From contig DFIU01000001.1 in the NCBI GenBank assembly GCA_002371465.1, positions 45,581 to 63,639 on the forward strand: DNA of 18,059 nucleotides. The letters are read 5' to 3'. Source of the stretch: Lachnospiraceae bacterium UBA3689 (GTDB lineage Bacteria; Bacillota; Clostridia; Lachnospirales; Lachnospiraceae). This document shows, piece by piece, positions 1 to 6,374 of this stretch. Made by a program: the position numbers and the translations under genes. The notes below the pieces were generated by a model that saw nothing but the letters and a program-made list of their open reading frames with translations, made no database searches and was not told where the DNA came from. Within the stretch, counting starts at the first letter, position 1, and every line of letters begins with the position of its first letter.

Positions 1-700
1 TCTCGTGGATGCACTCGAAGTAAGCATTTCTCGGATCATAGCCCGCTTCGCAGAGGACTTCAAAACCGGTCTGCATCAGCTTGACAACGCCGCCGCACAG
101 AACAGCCTGCTCACCAAAGAGGTCGGTCTCGGTCTCGGTCCTGAAGGTTGTCTCCAGGATACCTGCGCGGGCTCCGCCGATGGCAGCGCCGTATGCCAGA
201 GCCTTATCAAGAGCCTTGCCGGTTGCGTCCTGCTGAACAGCGACCAGCATGGGAACGCCCTTGCCTTCCTCATATTCGGACCGAACCGTGTGACCCGGAG
301 CCTTAGGAGCGATCATGGTGACATCGACATCGGCAGGAGGAACGATCTGCTTGAAATGGATGTTGAAACCGTGAGCGAACATGAGCATATTGCCCGCTTC
401 CAGGTTGGGCTCGATCTCTTCTTTATAGATCTTAGCCTGGAGTTCATCCGGCGTAAGGATCATGATGATATCAGCCTGCTTTGCTGCTTCGGCTGTCGGA
501 AGAACAGTCAGTCCCTGAGATTCAGCCTTCTCCTTGGACTTGGAGCCTTCATAAAGACCAATGACAACATCAAAACCGGACTCCTTCAGATTCAATGCAT
601 GAGCATGTCCCTGGGATCCATAACCGATAATCGCGATCTTCTTGCCTTCCAGTAAGGACGGGTTGCAGTCTTCTTCATGATACAGCTTTGCTTCTGCCAT
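1..700 (-). CDS. ilvC: Ketol-acid reductoisomerase, 3' end beyond window
   Basis: Second enzyme of valine/isoleucine synthesis: it isomerises and reduces acetolactate or acetohydroxybutyrate to the dihydroxy acid, in the cytoplasm. About 233 residues are visible from the ATG at 698-700, and the reading frame runs off the window start. The N-terminal Rossmann motif GYGSQGHA is at about residues 26-33. The following loop GLYEGSKSKEKAE carries serines typical of NADPH-preferring enzymes. FAHGFNIHF, the PKAPGHTVR stretch and the metal-site segment DLFGEQAVLCGG all match the family. Known class I enzymes are about 330-340 residues, so roughly 100 are missing. A GAGGAGA ribosome site precedes the start. 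The gene lies 47 bases after ilvN on the same strand, so the two are very probably one operon. The identification is secure; only the C-terminal knotted domain is unseen. Confidence 0.97.
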   Translation of the reverse strand, partial: MAEAKLYHEEDCNPSLLEGKKIAIIGYGSQGHAHALNLKESGFDVVIGLYEGSKSKEKAESQGLTVLPTAEAAKQADIIMILTPDELQAKIYKEEIEPNLEAGNMLMFAHGFNIHFKQIVPPADVDVTMIAPKAPGHTVRSEYEEGKGVPMLVAVQQDATGKALDKALAYGAAIGGARAGILETTFRTETETDLFGEQAVLCGGVVKLMQTGFEVLCEAGYDPRNAYFECIHE

Positions 701-747
701 AATCAATGTTCTCCTCTCTACTTGCGGTTGTCTTGTTTATCAAATAA

Positions 748-1245
748 TCAGAACCATCTGACGTCGTCGGATCCGCGACTAAGACCCGTAATGCCGGTTC
801 TGGCTATTTCCAGAATCTCGTAATCGCCCAGAACATCCAAAAGCGCTCCCAGCTTGGAACGGCTGCCGGTCAGTTCCAGAATCAGGGAATCTTTCTGGAC
901 ATCGATGACATTGGCGCGGAATATATCGGCGATTGCCATGATGTCTCTCCGGGTCCTGACATCCGCGGTCACCTTGACCAGGATCAGTTCCCGGCTGACG
1001 GAATTGTCAGGGCTTAGGACCTTGACGTCCCGAACGTCCTCCTGCTTCTTCAGCTGGGCCAAGATCTGCTGCAGAATCAGGTCGTCTCCCCGACTTACGA
1101 TCGTCATTCTCGAAATCTTGGGGTTAGCCGTGACACCGACGGTTAAGCTGTCAATGTTGTAGGCTCTTCTTGAGAAAAGATTGGCAATCCTGCTCAGTAC
1201 GCCGGTGGTGTTATCTACCAACAGTGAAAGTACGATCTGGTCCAT
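748..1245 (-). CDS. ilvN: Acetolactate synthase small (regulatory) subunit
   Basis: Regulatory subunit of acetohydroxyacid synthase, which binds valine and tunes the catalytic subunit at the first step of branched-chain amino acid synthesis. The protein is 165 residues, normal for the family (called IlvH or IlvN). An ACT domain covers about residues 3-76, with the signature DNTTGVLSRIANLFSRRAYN and then IDSLTVG. The C-terminal half (about 85-160) is the ALS_ss_C domain, with TRRDIMAIADIFRANVIDV. The usual Pro of the NRPGVL motif is Thr here. The start ATG (1243-1245) is preceded by AAGGGGGAA. A good promoter lies directly upstream, giving a leader of only about 25 bases, so there is no room for a T-box or leader peptide downstream of it. 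The large subunit ilvB is not adjacent upstream; it may lie beyond ilvC or elsewhere. Confidence 0.95.
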   Translation of the reverse strand: MDQIVLSLLVDNTTGVLSRIANLFSRRAYNIDSLTVGVTANPKISRMTIVSRGDDLILQQILAQLKKQEDVRDVKVLSPDNSVSRELILVKVTADVRTRRDIMAIADIFRANVIDVQKDSLILELTGSRSKLGALLDVLGDYEILEIARTGITGLSRGSDDVRWF

Positions 1246-1277
1246 GTTCTTTTCCCCCTTGAAAATCGATTGAACCT

Positions 1278-1305
1278 ATTTTAACGCATTGCTTTAAAAA
1301 GTCAA
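1278..1305 (-). promoter_or_regulatory. Promoter of ilvN-ilvC
   Basis: On the minus strand a -35 TTGACT (1300-1305) and a -10 TAAAAT (1278-1283) are separated by 16 bases, close to the sigma-70/sigma-A consensus. The predicted transcript starts near 1271, about 26 bases before the ilvN start codon. Confidence 0.75.
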
Positions 1306-1319
1306 CACATTAAAGTGTT
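1304..1319. promoter_or_regulatory. Near-palindrome overlapping the ilvN -35 box, possible operator
   Basis: AACACATTAAAGTGTT is a 16-base near-perfect inverted repeat (arms AACAC/GTGTT around TTAA, one mismatched pair). It overlaps the two outer bases of the -35 box and extends upstream. This is a common position for a dimeric repressor or activator site. No specific regulator is recognised. Confidence 0.4.
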
Positions 1320-1443
1320 AAACAGCAGGCGCTTCCAACAGATTTATCATATATCCTGTCCCGCTTCTTTGTAAATGATTTTCCGCCCGATAAAATATGG
1401 CTTGCTCTTCCATAAATACATAGGAACTTTCTTTTACTTATAG

Positions 1444-1490
1444 TATACTAAGAGCAAATGGATTTAAGCATTTTAACCAAAAGGAGGTTT
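1444..1490 (+). promoter_or_regulatory. -10 region and ribosome site of the superoxide reductase-flavodoxin gene
   Basis: A TATACT -10 box is at 1444-1449 inside a short AT-rich stretch; no convincing -35 is seen 16-18 bases upstream, so the promoter is tentative. A strong AAGGAGG ribosome site at 1481-1487 fixes the start at 1496. Confidence 0.45.
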
Positions 1491-1495
1491 TTATT

Positions 1496-2374
1496 ATGCA
1501 GTTTTTAAAATGTGAATCCTGCGGAAAGATTGTCGCAGAACTTGTTCCGGGAAATCCGCAGACGATCTGCTGCGATCAGCCCATGACCGAGCTGATTCCC
1601 AATTCCGTCGACGCCGCTCAGGAAAAGCACGTTCCGGTTGTCACTGCTGATGGCTCTGCCGTCACCGTTACAGTAGGTTCCGTTGAACATCCTATGCTGG
1701 AAGAACACCACATTGCCTGGATCATCCTGGAGACCAATCAGGGTTATACCAAAAAGGATCTGAATCCGGGAGACAAGCCCTGTGCCGTCTTCGCTCTTTC
1801 CGAAGGGGAAGTTCCGGTCGCAGCTTATGAATACTGCAACCTGCATGGGCTTTGGAAGGCAGAGATCGCCGAAGAAGAGGAAGGGGATCAGGGACCCAGA
1901 ATGCTGATCTCCTACTTCTCCCCGGGCGGAGTGACAAAGACCGCAGCCGAACTCATTGCCGAAGTGACCGGCGGCTCTCTTTACGAGATCAAGCCCGAGC
2001 AGCCCTACACCGACGCGGACCTCGACTGGACCGACAGCGCGGCCAGATCCAATATCGAAATGTCCGATAAGAATTCCCGCCCCAACCTGGCGGAAGCCCT
2101 TCCGGCAGCGGATTCCTTCGATATCCTCTTTGTCGGCTATCCCCTCTGGTGGGGAACCGCACCCAGAACGGTCGACACCTTCATTGAAGGTCTCCACCTC
2201 GACGGCAAGCTGGTCGTTCCCTTCTGCACATCCGGCGGTACCGGCGTGGAGAAGTCCGAGACAGAATTAAAAGAGCTGGTCAGGGACCAGGTTGTCTGGC
2301 ACAAGGCGCTCCGCCTGACCAAGGATTCGACCGCAGAGGAAGTGACTTCCTGGCTCTCCGACCTGCTGAAATAA
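1496..2374 (+). CDS. Superoxide reductase (desulfoferrodoxin) fused to flavodoxin
   Basis: A 292-residue fusion. Residues 1-35 form a desulforedoxin-type rubredoxin-like iron site with Cys6, Cys9, Cys25 and Cys26. Residues 36-125 form the superoxide reductase domain with all expected ligands of the catalytic Fe(His4Cys) centre: His45 in EKHVPV, His65 and His71 in GSVEHPMLEEHH, and Cys114 and His117 in YCNLHGLWK, plus the EK pair before His45. An acidic linker (about 124-134) leads to a flavodoxin-like domain (136-292) with an FMN phosphate-loop-like YFSPGGVTKTAAELIAE and a GYPLWWGTAPRTV segment. Superoxide reductases reduce superoxide to peroxide using electrons usually supplied by rubredoxin. 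The inference is that the flavodoxin part is a built-in electron donor. The gene has its own ribosome site and stands alone on the plus strand. Domain calls are strong; electron transfer within the chain is inferred. Confidence 0.9.
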   Translation: MQFLKCESCGKIVAELVPGNPQTICCDQPMTELIPNSVDAAQEKHVPVVTADGSAVTVTVGSVEHPMLEEHHIAWIILETNQGYTKKDLNPGDKPCAVFALSEGEVPVAAYEYCNLHGLWKAEIAEEEEGDQGPRMLISYFSPGGVTKTAAELIAEVTGGSLYEIKPEQPYTDADLDWTDSAARSNIEMSDKNSRPNLAEALPAADSFDILFVGYPLWWGTAPRTVDTFIEGLHLDGKLVVPFCTSGGTGVEKSETELKELVRDQVVWHKALRLTKDSTAEEVTSWLSDLLK

Positions 2375-2413
2375 GACCGGAGGGAACTTTATGGGAGGCA
2401 GGCGTCTCGATGC

Positions 2414-2521
2414 TCAATCCTCATCTTCGAGATATTCCTGATATTCGGACTCGCTGGAAAAAAGCATATAAGTTCCGTCTACATAACCCATAAATCCGTC
2501 AGCAATTGAATATCCTTTCAT
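2414..2521 (-). CDS. Small 35-residue protein of unknown function
   Basis: A short gene: ATG at 2519-2521, stop TGA at 2414-2416. It encodes a 35-residue acidic, aromatic-rich peptide that begins MKGYSIADGFMGYVDG and ends in a Glu/Asp-rich tail (EYQEYLEDED). The case for translation is a near-perfect AGAAGGAGGA ribosome site (2529-2538) seven bases before the ATG, and a composition that looks like protein. It reads towards the superoxide reductase gene, with the stops 39 bases apart. There is no signal peptide or membrane segment. The MGYVDG..YMLFSSESEY pattern is reminiscent of small hypothetical proteins of Clostridia, but I cannot name a family or a function. Confidence 0.7.
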   Translation of the reverse strand: MKGYSIADGFMGYVDGTYMLFSSESEYQEYLEDED

Positions 2522-2606
2522 CTGTCTGTCCTCCTTCTATCGAGTTTGGGATCGCGGTTATCTTGTACCCGCTTCGCTTTTCTTTGATATAAGGAGTATA
2601 GACAAT

Positions 2607-2670
2607 GGCCTGTACAAAAAAGCGCACATCCAGAACATTTGTTCCTGGGTGTGCGCTTTTTTGTACAGCC
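2607..2670. terminator. Large bidirectional hairpin terminator
   Basis: Arms at 2607-2636 and 2641-2670 close a 4-base loop. The core of 19 bases (2610-2628 with 2650-2668) pairs perfectly and contains A6-GCGC on one side and GCGC-T6 on the other, so a GC stem followed by a U-tract exists in both directions. On the minus strand it ends the transcript of the 2710-3543 gene; on the plus strand it can stop readthrough from the superoxide reductase gene. At about 64 bases it is longer than most terminators. Confidence 0.8.
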
Positions 2671-2709
2671 TGATTGGTTTGTAAAACCTTACGGGGTCTC
2701 ACCACGCAT

Positions 2710-3543
2710 TTATTCTACTTTTTTACGGTTTGACCCTTTCTTTCCCTTTTCCGGACCGGCTCCCTCCAGTCGCCTGACCGCTGCCTTAAGTGAGGTGACA
2801 ATGGGAATTTCCGGCACCTTAACCTTGCCCACAGGCTGAAACTCGACGACAATTTTCAAAATGTGCTTCTGCAGACCGGACATGCGGGACACATAGGATT
2901 CCGCCCTGCCCTTTACCTTCTCCAGGTTCTCATTGACCAGTTCGGGTGCCCTGGTCACGGAATCGTAAGCAAGTTCCGCCCGGATATTGAACTCCTCTTT
3001 AAAGTCCTGCATCCGGCTGATCAGCGAAGAAAGACTCGCCTCCGTCAAAGCCAGGTCGGCACCAAAGCCTATGGCAAGTCCCAACGCCAGCCCCTCATAG
3101 ACCAAAGGGGAAAAGATCGCGTGCATGCCGTTCATTGCCGGCAGCAGGTAGCGAACGATGACCACGCCGCCGACGCCAAAGCCCACACTTGCCGGCAGAC
3201 AGATCCGTCCATTTAGATTGAGGGGTGTGTGACTGTAATCCCACCATCTCATATGGAACCGCCATTCCAAAAACCAGGACGTTCCGTACTCGGCGATGGC
3301 GCTTCCCACCATACAGATCAGGAAAATGACCCATACCGGAAGATTTCCCCCTCTTAAATGCGGAATGACCCTAAACAAAATGGTCGCCGCCACAACGCTG
3401 GCGCCGTAGATCGGGCAGATCGGACCGAATAAAAAGCCCCGGTCCTGCCACTCCTTTTCCTTGATCGTGCAGTAGATGGATTCCCACACCCAACCCAGGA
3501 AGCTGTAAAAAATAAACTCGGTAAAGTACCGGGCGATCAGCAT
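2710..3543 (-). CDS. CmpB-type putative ABC-transporter membrane protein (PF06541 family)
   Basis: A 277-residue multi-pass membrane protein. Hydrophobic segments lie at about residues 5-25, 40-62, 70-92, 115-135 and 142-162, followed by a charged cytoplasmic tail rich in Lys/Glu (about 170-277). Family hallmarks seen: SFLGWVWESIYC at 14-25, RGFLFGPICPIYG at 35-47, and WDYSHTPLNLNGRICL at 101-116. These match the family named putative ABC-transporter type IV (ABC_trans_CmpB), whose substrate and mechanism are poorly established; the ABC label is itself weak. The start has a GGGAGGGGGAGAT ribosome site. The gene follows the HD-domain gene by 73 bases on the same strand, and the large hairpin at 2607-2670 ends the transcript, so the two probably form a two-gene operon. 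Confidence 0.8.
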   Translation of the reverse strand: MLIARYFTEFIFYSFLGWVWESIYCTIKEKEWQDRGFLFGPICPIYGASVVAATILFRVIPHLRGGNLPVWVIFLICMVGSAIAEYGTSWFLEWRFHMRWWDYSHTPLNLNGRICLPASVGFGVGGVVIVRYLLPAMNGMHAIFSPLVYEGLALGLAIGFGADLALTEASLSSLISRMQDFKEEFNIRAELAYDSVTRAPELVNENLEKVKGRAESYVSRMSGLQKHILKIVVEFQPVGKVKVPEIPIVTSLKAAVRRLEGAGPEKGKKGSNRKKVE

Positions 3544-3616
3544 ATCTCCCCCTCCCTCGAACGATTCAGCCTCTCTCCGATGATCCTGCCCCGATCGGTC
3601 ATCCCGGATCGAGCAT

Positions 3617-4069
3617 TCATCTTCGCCTCCTCAGGGTTTCGTGAAGCGACACCAGCTTATCAGACAGACTGACAATCCAAGCCTCTCTGCAGTCCGGCAC
3701 ATGGAGCAGGGTAAGGGGCCACATGTGGCTGCGAATCACATTTTTCTCCCGATCACTTAAATCAAAGTCCTGTTCCGCCTGCTTAAGAGCCGCTGCCGGA
3801 TGGGTAAAGCCGTGGAAGCGACCGCCGTCATAGTGGTGCCAGTCGTAGAGGTAGTAATCGTGCAGCAGACCTCCCCGGACCAGGACCCTGGGATCGCCGT
3901 TTAGCCCCAGCCGTTCATTGACCGCAAGGCTCATCCTGGCAACAGACTTGACATGGTCCAGCGTCGTAACATTTCCATGCTGAATAAACTGATCCATCCG
4001 CTTGAGCCTGGGGTCCTCTACCATCGTTTCAATCAAAGTCTCATAACCGGACTTCTTCATTTCCTTCAT
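3617..4069 (-). CDS. HD-domain phosphohydrolase
   Basis: A 150-residue HD-superfamily protein, cytoplasmic, expected to be a metal-dependent phosphohydrolase of unknown substrate. Likely metal ligands are His39 (TTLDHV), His70-Asp71 (GLLHDYYLYDWHHYD), His86 and His90 (RFHGFTHP), His115 (RSHMWPLT) and Asp137 (SLSDK). The extra histidines and the SHMWP motif fit a small clostridial group usually annotated only as HD-domain protein. The start ATG at 4067-4069 has GGAGG at 4076-4080. A good promoter sits just upstream, and the PF06541 membrane gene follows in the same direction. Substrate cannot be read from the sequence. Confidence 0.85.
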   Translation of the reverse strand: MKEMKKSGYETLIETMVEDPRLKRMDQFIQHGNVTTLDHVKSVARMSLAVNERLGLNGDPRVLVRGGLLHDYYLYDWHHYDGGRFHGFTHPAAALKQAEQDFDLSDREKNVIRSHMWPLTLLHVPDCREAWIVSLSDKLVSLHETLRRRR

Positions 4070-4089
4070 TTACGTCCTCCATAACGACC

Positions 4090-4118
4090 ATTATACTGAA
4101 TGATCGCGGATTTCGCAA
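4090..4118 (-). promoter_or_regulatory. Promoter of the HD-domain gene
   Basis: Minus-strand TTGCGA (-35, 4113-4118), a 17-base spacer and a perfect TATAAT (-10, 4090-4095). It is back to back with the plus-strand promoter at 4141-4169; the two -35 boxes are only 22 bases apart. Confidence 0.75.
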
Positions 4119-4140
4119 AATGGAATGTCGCTGCCCCAAT

Positions 4141-4169
4141 TTGACAAGTACCTGTCATTTCTATAAAAT
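4141..4169 (+). promoter_or_regulatory. Near-consensus promoter of the 4231 gene
   Basis: A perfect TTGACA (4141-4146), a 17-base spacer and TAAAAT (4164-4169). The predicted start is near 4176, leaving a leader of about 55 bases. A GGGAG ribosome site precedes the ATG at 4231. Confidence 0.85.
4142..4157. promoter_or_regulatory. Near-palindrome over the -35 box, possible operator
   Basis: TGACAAGTACCTGTCA is an inverted repeat (TGACA/TGTCA arms around a central GTAC, one mismatched pair) that covers five bases of the -35 element and the start of the spacer. A protein bound here would block this promoter and could also affect the divergent HD-gene promoter. The binding protein is unknown. 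Confidence 0.45.
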
Positions 4170-4230
4170 GTTTAGAACTCATAGGGCTGGCTTTCAAAGC
4201 TTGATCAAGCCATACACAGGGAGATAAACG

Positions 4231-4728
4231 ATGAGCGATTATTTATATTTTATTCCAACCAAAGAAGACACCGTCACACTGATCGGACTGCTGTTCCGTA
4301 AAAGCAAGATGGACGTCTTAGTGAGCGACTATAAGAAAAACCGCATGGTGCGCTCCGTGCAAAAGACCATCCGTGGCAGATATCTGCATTACTCCGAACG
4401 TTTTGGCAGCGGTCTGGCCTACCACGCAAAAAAGGACGAGTACGTCATGGTGATCAGCGTCGATGGGGATGACTCCTCCCCCGCCTTTATTTTCGGCCAG
4501 AAAAATGCCGAGGAAGCGGTTGCTTTGGGCAAGAAGGCGGATGCCAAGCCCTTTGGCTTGACCCAAGATGAAATCTCGATCATTTCCAAGGTCACCGCTG
4601 TCAGCGCCACCGGAATTGAAAATCTGACCCAGGACAATGACCTGATCCCCCAGGTCTTCGTCCATGTCGACGACGAAATCGCGGAGGCGGCAAAAGAAGC
4701 ATATCCCGATCTCAATATTCGGGAATAA
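4231..4728 (+). CDS. Protein of unknown function, single-gene transcript
   Basis: A 165-residue soluble protein that I do not recognise. It has no signal peptide, no membrane segment and no cysteine. The first 50 residues contain a hydrophobic strand (TVTLIGLLFR) followed by a very basic stretch (VSDYKKNRMVRSVQKTIRGR). The middle (70-90) looks like beta strands (EYVMVISVDGD, PAFIFGQ). The C-terminal part is acidic and alternates helix and strand. A near-consensus promoter with a possible operator lies in front, and a clean terminator follows nine bases after the stop. It is therefore a stand-alone, probably well-expressed and regulated gene. The start is supported by GGGAG ten bases upstream of the ATG. 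Codon use resembles the neighbours. No function is proposed. Confidence 0.85.
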   Translation: MSDYLYFIPTKEDTVTLIGLLFRKSKMDVLVSDYKKNRMVRSVQKTIRGRYLHYSERFGSGLAYHAKKDEYVMVISVDGDDSSPAFIFGQKNAEEAVALGKKADAKPFGLTQDEISIISKVTAVSATGIENLTQDNDLIPQVFVHVDDEIAEAAKEAYPDLNIRE

Positions 4729-4736
4729 AGAGATAA

Positions 4737-4775
4737 AGAGGGCTGAGAATCATTCACTTCGATTCTCAGCCCTCT
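4737..4775. terminator. Bidirectional terminator between the 4231 gene and the helicase gene
   Basis: A perfect 15-base stem (4737-4751 with 4761-4775, AGAGGGCTGAGAATC) and a 9-base loop. T-rich sequence follows on both strands (TCTATGCTTTT on plus, TTATCTCTTTATT on minus). It sits between two converging genes and can serve both. Confidence 0.85.
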
Positions 4776-4800
4776 TCTATGCTTTTACACTTATCCCCAA

Positions 4801-6090
4801 TCAGGATGCCTGTACCCGGCTGCTTACCTGACTGGTCTTTTTGCTGTAACGGCGGTGACCGGGAGCATAGGAACTCTTCCTATAGGAATGACCTCCGGAC
4901 CGTCTCCCGTAAGCTCCGCCGTTTCTTCTGCCCCGGCGGGAGGAATTTCCGCCGGATTTTTTCCGAGTCAGCTCAACGGACCATTCGGTCTCAACCGTCG
5001 GAATTTCCTGTTTCATCATCTTCTCGATATCGTGAAGCAGTCCCATCTCATCGCTGCAGCAAAGAGAAACCGCCTCTCCCCTTTCTCCCGCACGACCCGC
5101 ACGACCGATTCTGTGGATATAAGATTCGGACTCCTCCGGCAGATCGTAGTTAAAGACATGGCTGATCTTGGGGATATCGATGCCTCTTGAGGCGACATCC
5201 GTCGCGACCAGAACCCCGACGCGACCGGACTTAAAGCGCTCGAGTGCGCTCTGCCGCTGCCCCTGGGTCTTGTCCCCATGGATGGCAAGAGCGGGAATGC
5301 CCGCTCTCTTTAAGTCGCGCACCAGATGGTCCGCGCCGTGCTTGGTCCTGGTAAAGACGATGGACTTCCTGACTGCATCCTGATTCAGATAATCGGCAAG
5401 GACCAGCTTTTTATCCGTCTTCTCGGTAAATACAATCGACTGGTTGACATTCTCAGTCGGGCTGGTCGTCGGCGCAATCCGGATGTCGACCGGTTCATGC
5501 AGAAGTTCCCTCGCCAAAGACTCAATCTCCTTGGGCATAGTCGCGGAGTACATCACCGTCTGCCGCTTCTTGGGAACGGCACCTGCGATCTTCCGGATAT
5601 CATGGATAAAGCCCATGTCGAGCATCCGGTCCGCCTCGTCTAAGGTAAAGATCTCCACTTCATCCAGGGAGACGATCTTCCGGTCCATATAGTCCATCAG
5701 CCGCCCCGGTGTCGCCACCAGGATATCGCAGCCCCTCTTAAGCGCCGCGATCTGGGGGCCCTGCTTGGCACCTCCATAGATGCAGACCGTTCTCAGTCTC
5801 ATATATCTGCCATACTTTTTAAAATTATCAAAGATCTGGACGGCAAGTTCCCGCGTCGGCGTCAAAATGAGGGCGCGGATCCGGCTCTTCTTTTCCACCG
5901 TCAGCTGGTTGAGGATGGGAAGGGCAAATGCCGCCGTCTTTCCGGTTCCGGTCTGGGCGCAGGCGATCATGTCCCGCCCTGCCAGCATTTCCGGAATCGC
6001 CTGCTCCTGGATTGGTGACGGATGTTCGTAACCTGCCTTCCGGATGGCGTCGAGGATTGGTTTCTTCAGATTCAGTTCATTAAAATTCAT
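4801..6090 (-). CDS. DEAD-box ATP-dependent RNA helicase
   Basis: A 429-residue RhlE/CshA-like helicase that unwinds or remodels RNA using ATP, with likely roles in cold adaptation, ribosome assembly or mRNA decay. Motifs in order: Q motif YEHPSPIQEQAIP (21-33), Walker A AQTGTGKT (45-52), PTRELA (78-83), TPGR (127-130), DEAD (151-154), SAT (182-184), VATDVASRGID (295-305) and HRIGRAGR (326-333). The two RecA-like domains end near residue 360. The last 55 residues form a basic Arg/Gly/Ser/Tyr-rich tail, typical of RNA-binding extensions in this group. The ATG at 6090 is preceded by AAGGAGAATGA. A long leader of about 160 bases, with its own promoter and a terminator-like hairpin, precedes the gene. 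The exact subfamily name cannot be fixed without a tree. Confidence 0.95.
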   Translation of the reverse strand: MNFNELNLKKPILDAIRKAGYEHPSPIQEQAIPEMLAGRDMIACAQTGTGKTAAFALPILNQLTVEKKSRIRALILTPTRELAVQIFDNFKKYGRYMRLRTVCIYGGAKQGPQIAALKRGCDILVATPGRLMDYMDRKIVSLDEVEIFTLDEADRMLDMGFIHDIRKIAGAVPKKRQTVMYSATMPKEIESLARELLHEPVDIRIAPTTSPTENVNQSIVFTEKTDKKLVLADYLNQDAVRKSIVFTRTKHGADHLVRDLKRAGIPALAIHGDKTQGQRQSALERFKSGRVGVLVATDVASRGIDIPKISHVFNYDLPEESESYIHRIGRAGRAGERGEAVSLCCSDEMGLLHDIEKMMKQEIPTVETEWSVELTRKKSGGNSSRRGRRNGGAYGRRSGGHSYRKSSYAPGHRRYSKKTSQVSSRVQAS

Positions 6091-6251
6091 TCATTCTCCT
6101 TTTCATACAAGTTTCGGAGAACCGGCAAATCTGCCCGCTTCATCATAAGAATGTCCAAAACTCGTATCGGCAGTATATCTGCCCGGATTGACATAAAAAA
6201 ACTGACCGGCTTACGCCTGATCAGTCCCAGTCAACATATTCAACGTAACGA
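6091..6251 (-). promoter_or_regulatory. Structured 5' leader of the helicase gene
   Basis: Between the predicted transcript start (about 6251) and the ATG lie about 160 untranslated bases with several inverted repeats. These include GGCAG-TATAT-CTGCC at 6169-6183, a repeated ATCTGCCCG (6129-6137 and 6178-6186) and the terminator-like hairpin at 6195-6225. Long leaders are known for cold-induced RNA helicase genes, so regulation at the RNA level is plausible. No named riboswitch class is recognised. Confidence 0.45.
6195..6225 (-). terminator. Terminator-like hairpin in the helicase leader, possible attenuator
   Basis: Read on the minus strand: ACTGA with TCAGT, an inner C-G pair and GGC/GCC around a GTAA loop, followed directly by seven T (the A-run at 6195-6201). 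The stem has one bulge and one mismatch. No minus-strand gene ends upstream of it, since the neighbour at 6375 points away, so it lies inside the leader rather than at a gene end. Confidence 0.5.
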
Positions 6252-6257
6252 ATTCTT

Positions 6258-6286
6258 ATTTTATTACAAACTATCATAAAAAGCAA
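6258..6286 (-). promoter_or_regulatory. Promoter of the helicase gene
   Basis: Minus-strand TTGCTT (6281-6286), a 17-base spacer and TAAAAT (6258-6263). The predicted start is near 6251. Confidence 0.6.
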
Positions 6287-6307
6287 AGGTTATTTATCGA
6301 CCTTCGA

Positions 6308-6316
6308 TGGTATAAT
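6308..6316 (+). promoter_or_regulatory. Extended -10 promoter of the esterase gene
   Basis: TGGTATAAT: a perfect TATAAT (6311-6316) with the upstream TGn extension. The -35 region is weak, as is normal for extended -10 promoters. The leader is about 50 bases, and AGGAAAAG precedes the ATG at 6375. Confidence 0.7.
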
Positions 6317-6374
6317 AAGAAGAGATTCATTTTGTACGATATGCGGCGCTTAATATGAAAGGAAAAGTGATCCT

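Noticed and set aside
5..655. Long plus-strand reading frame opposite ilvC
   Set aside because: The minus strand encodes a clear ketol-acid reductoisomerase here; the plus frame has no ribosome site and no recognisable domain.
2499..2705. 68-codon minus frame running through the large hairpin
   Set aside because: It reads through a terminator and overlaps the better-supported 35-residue gene in another frame; it has no ribosome site.
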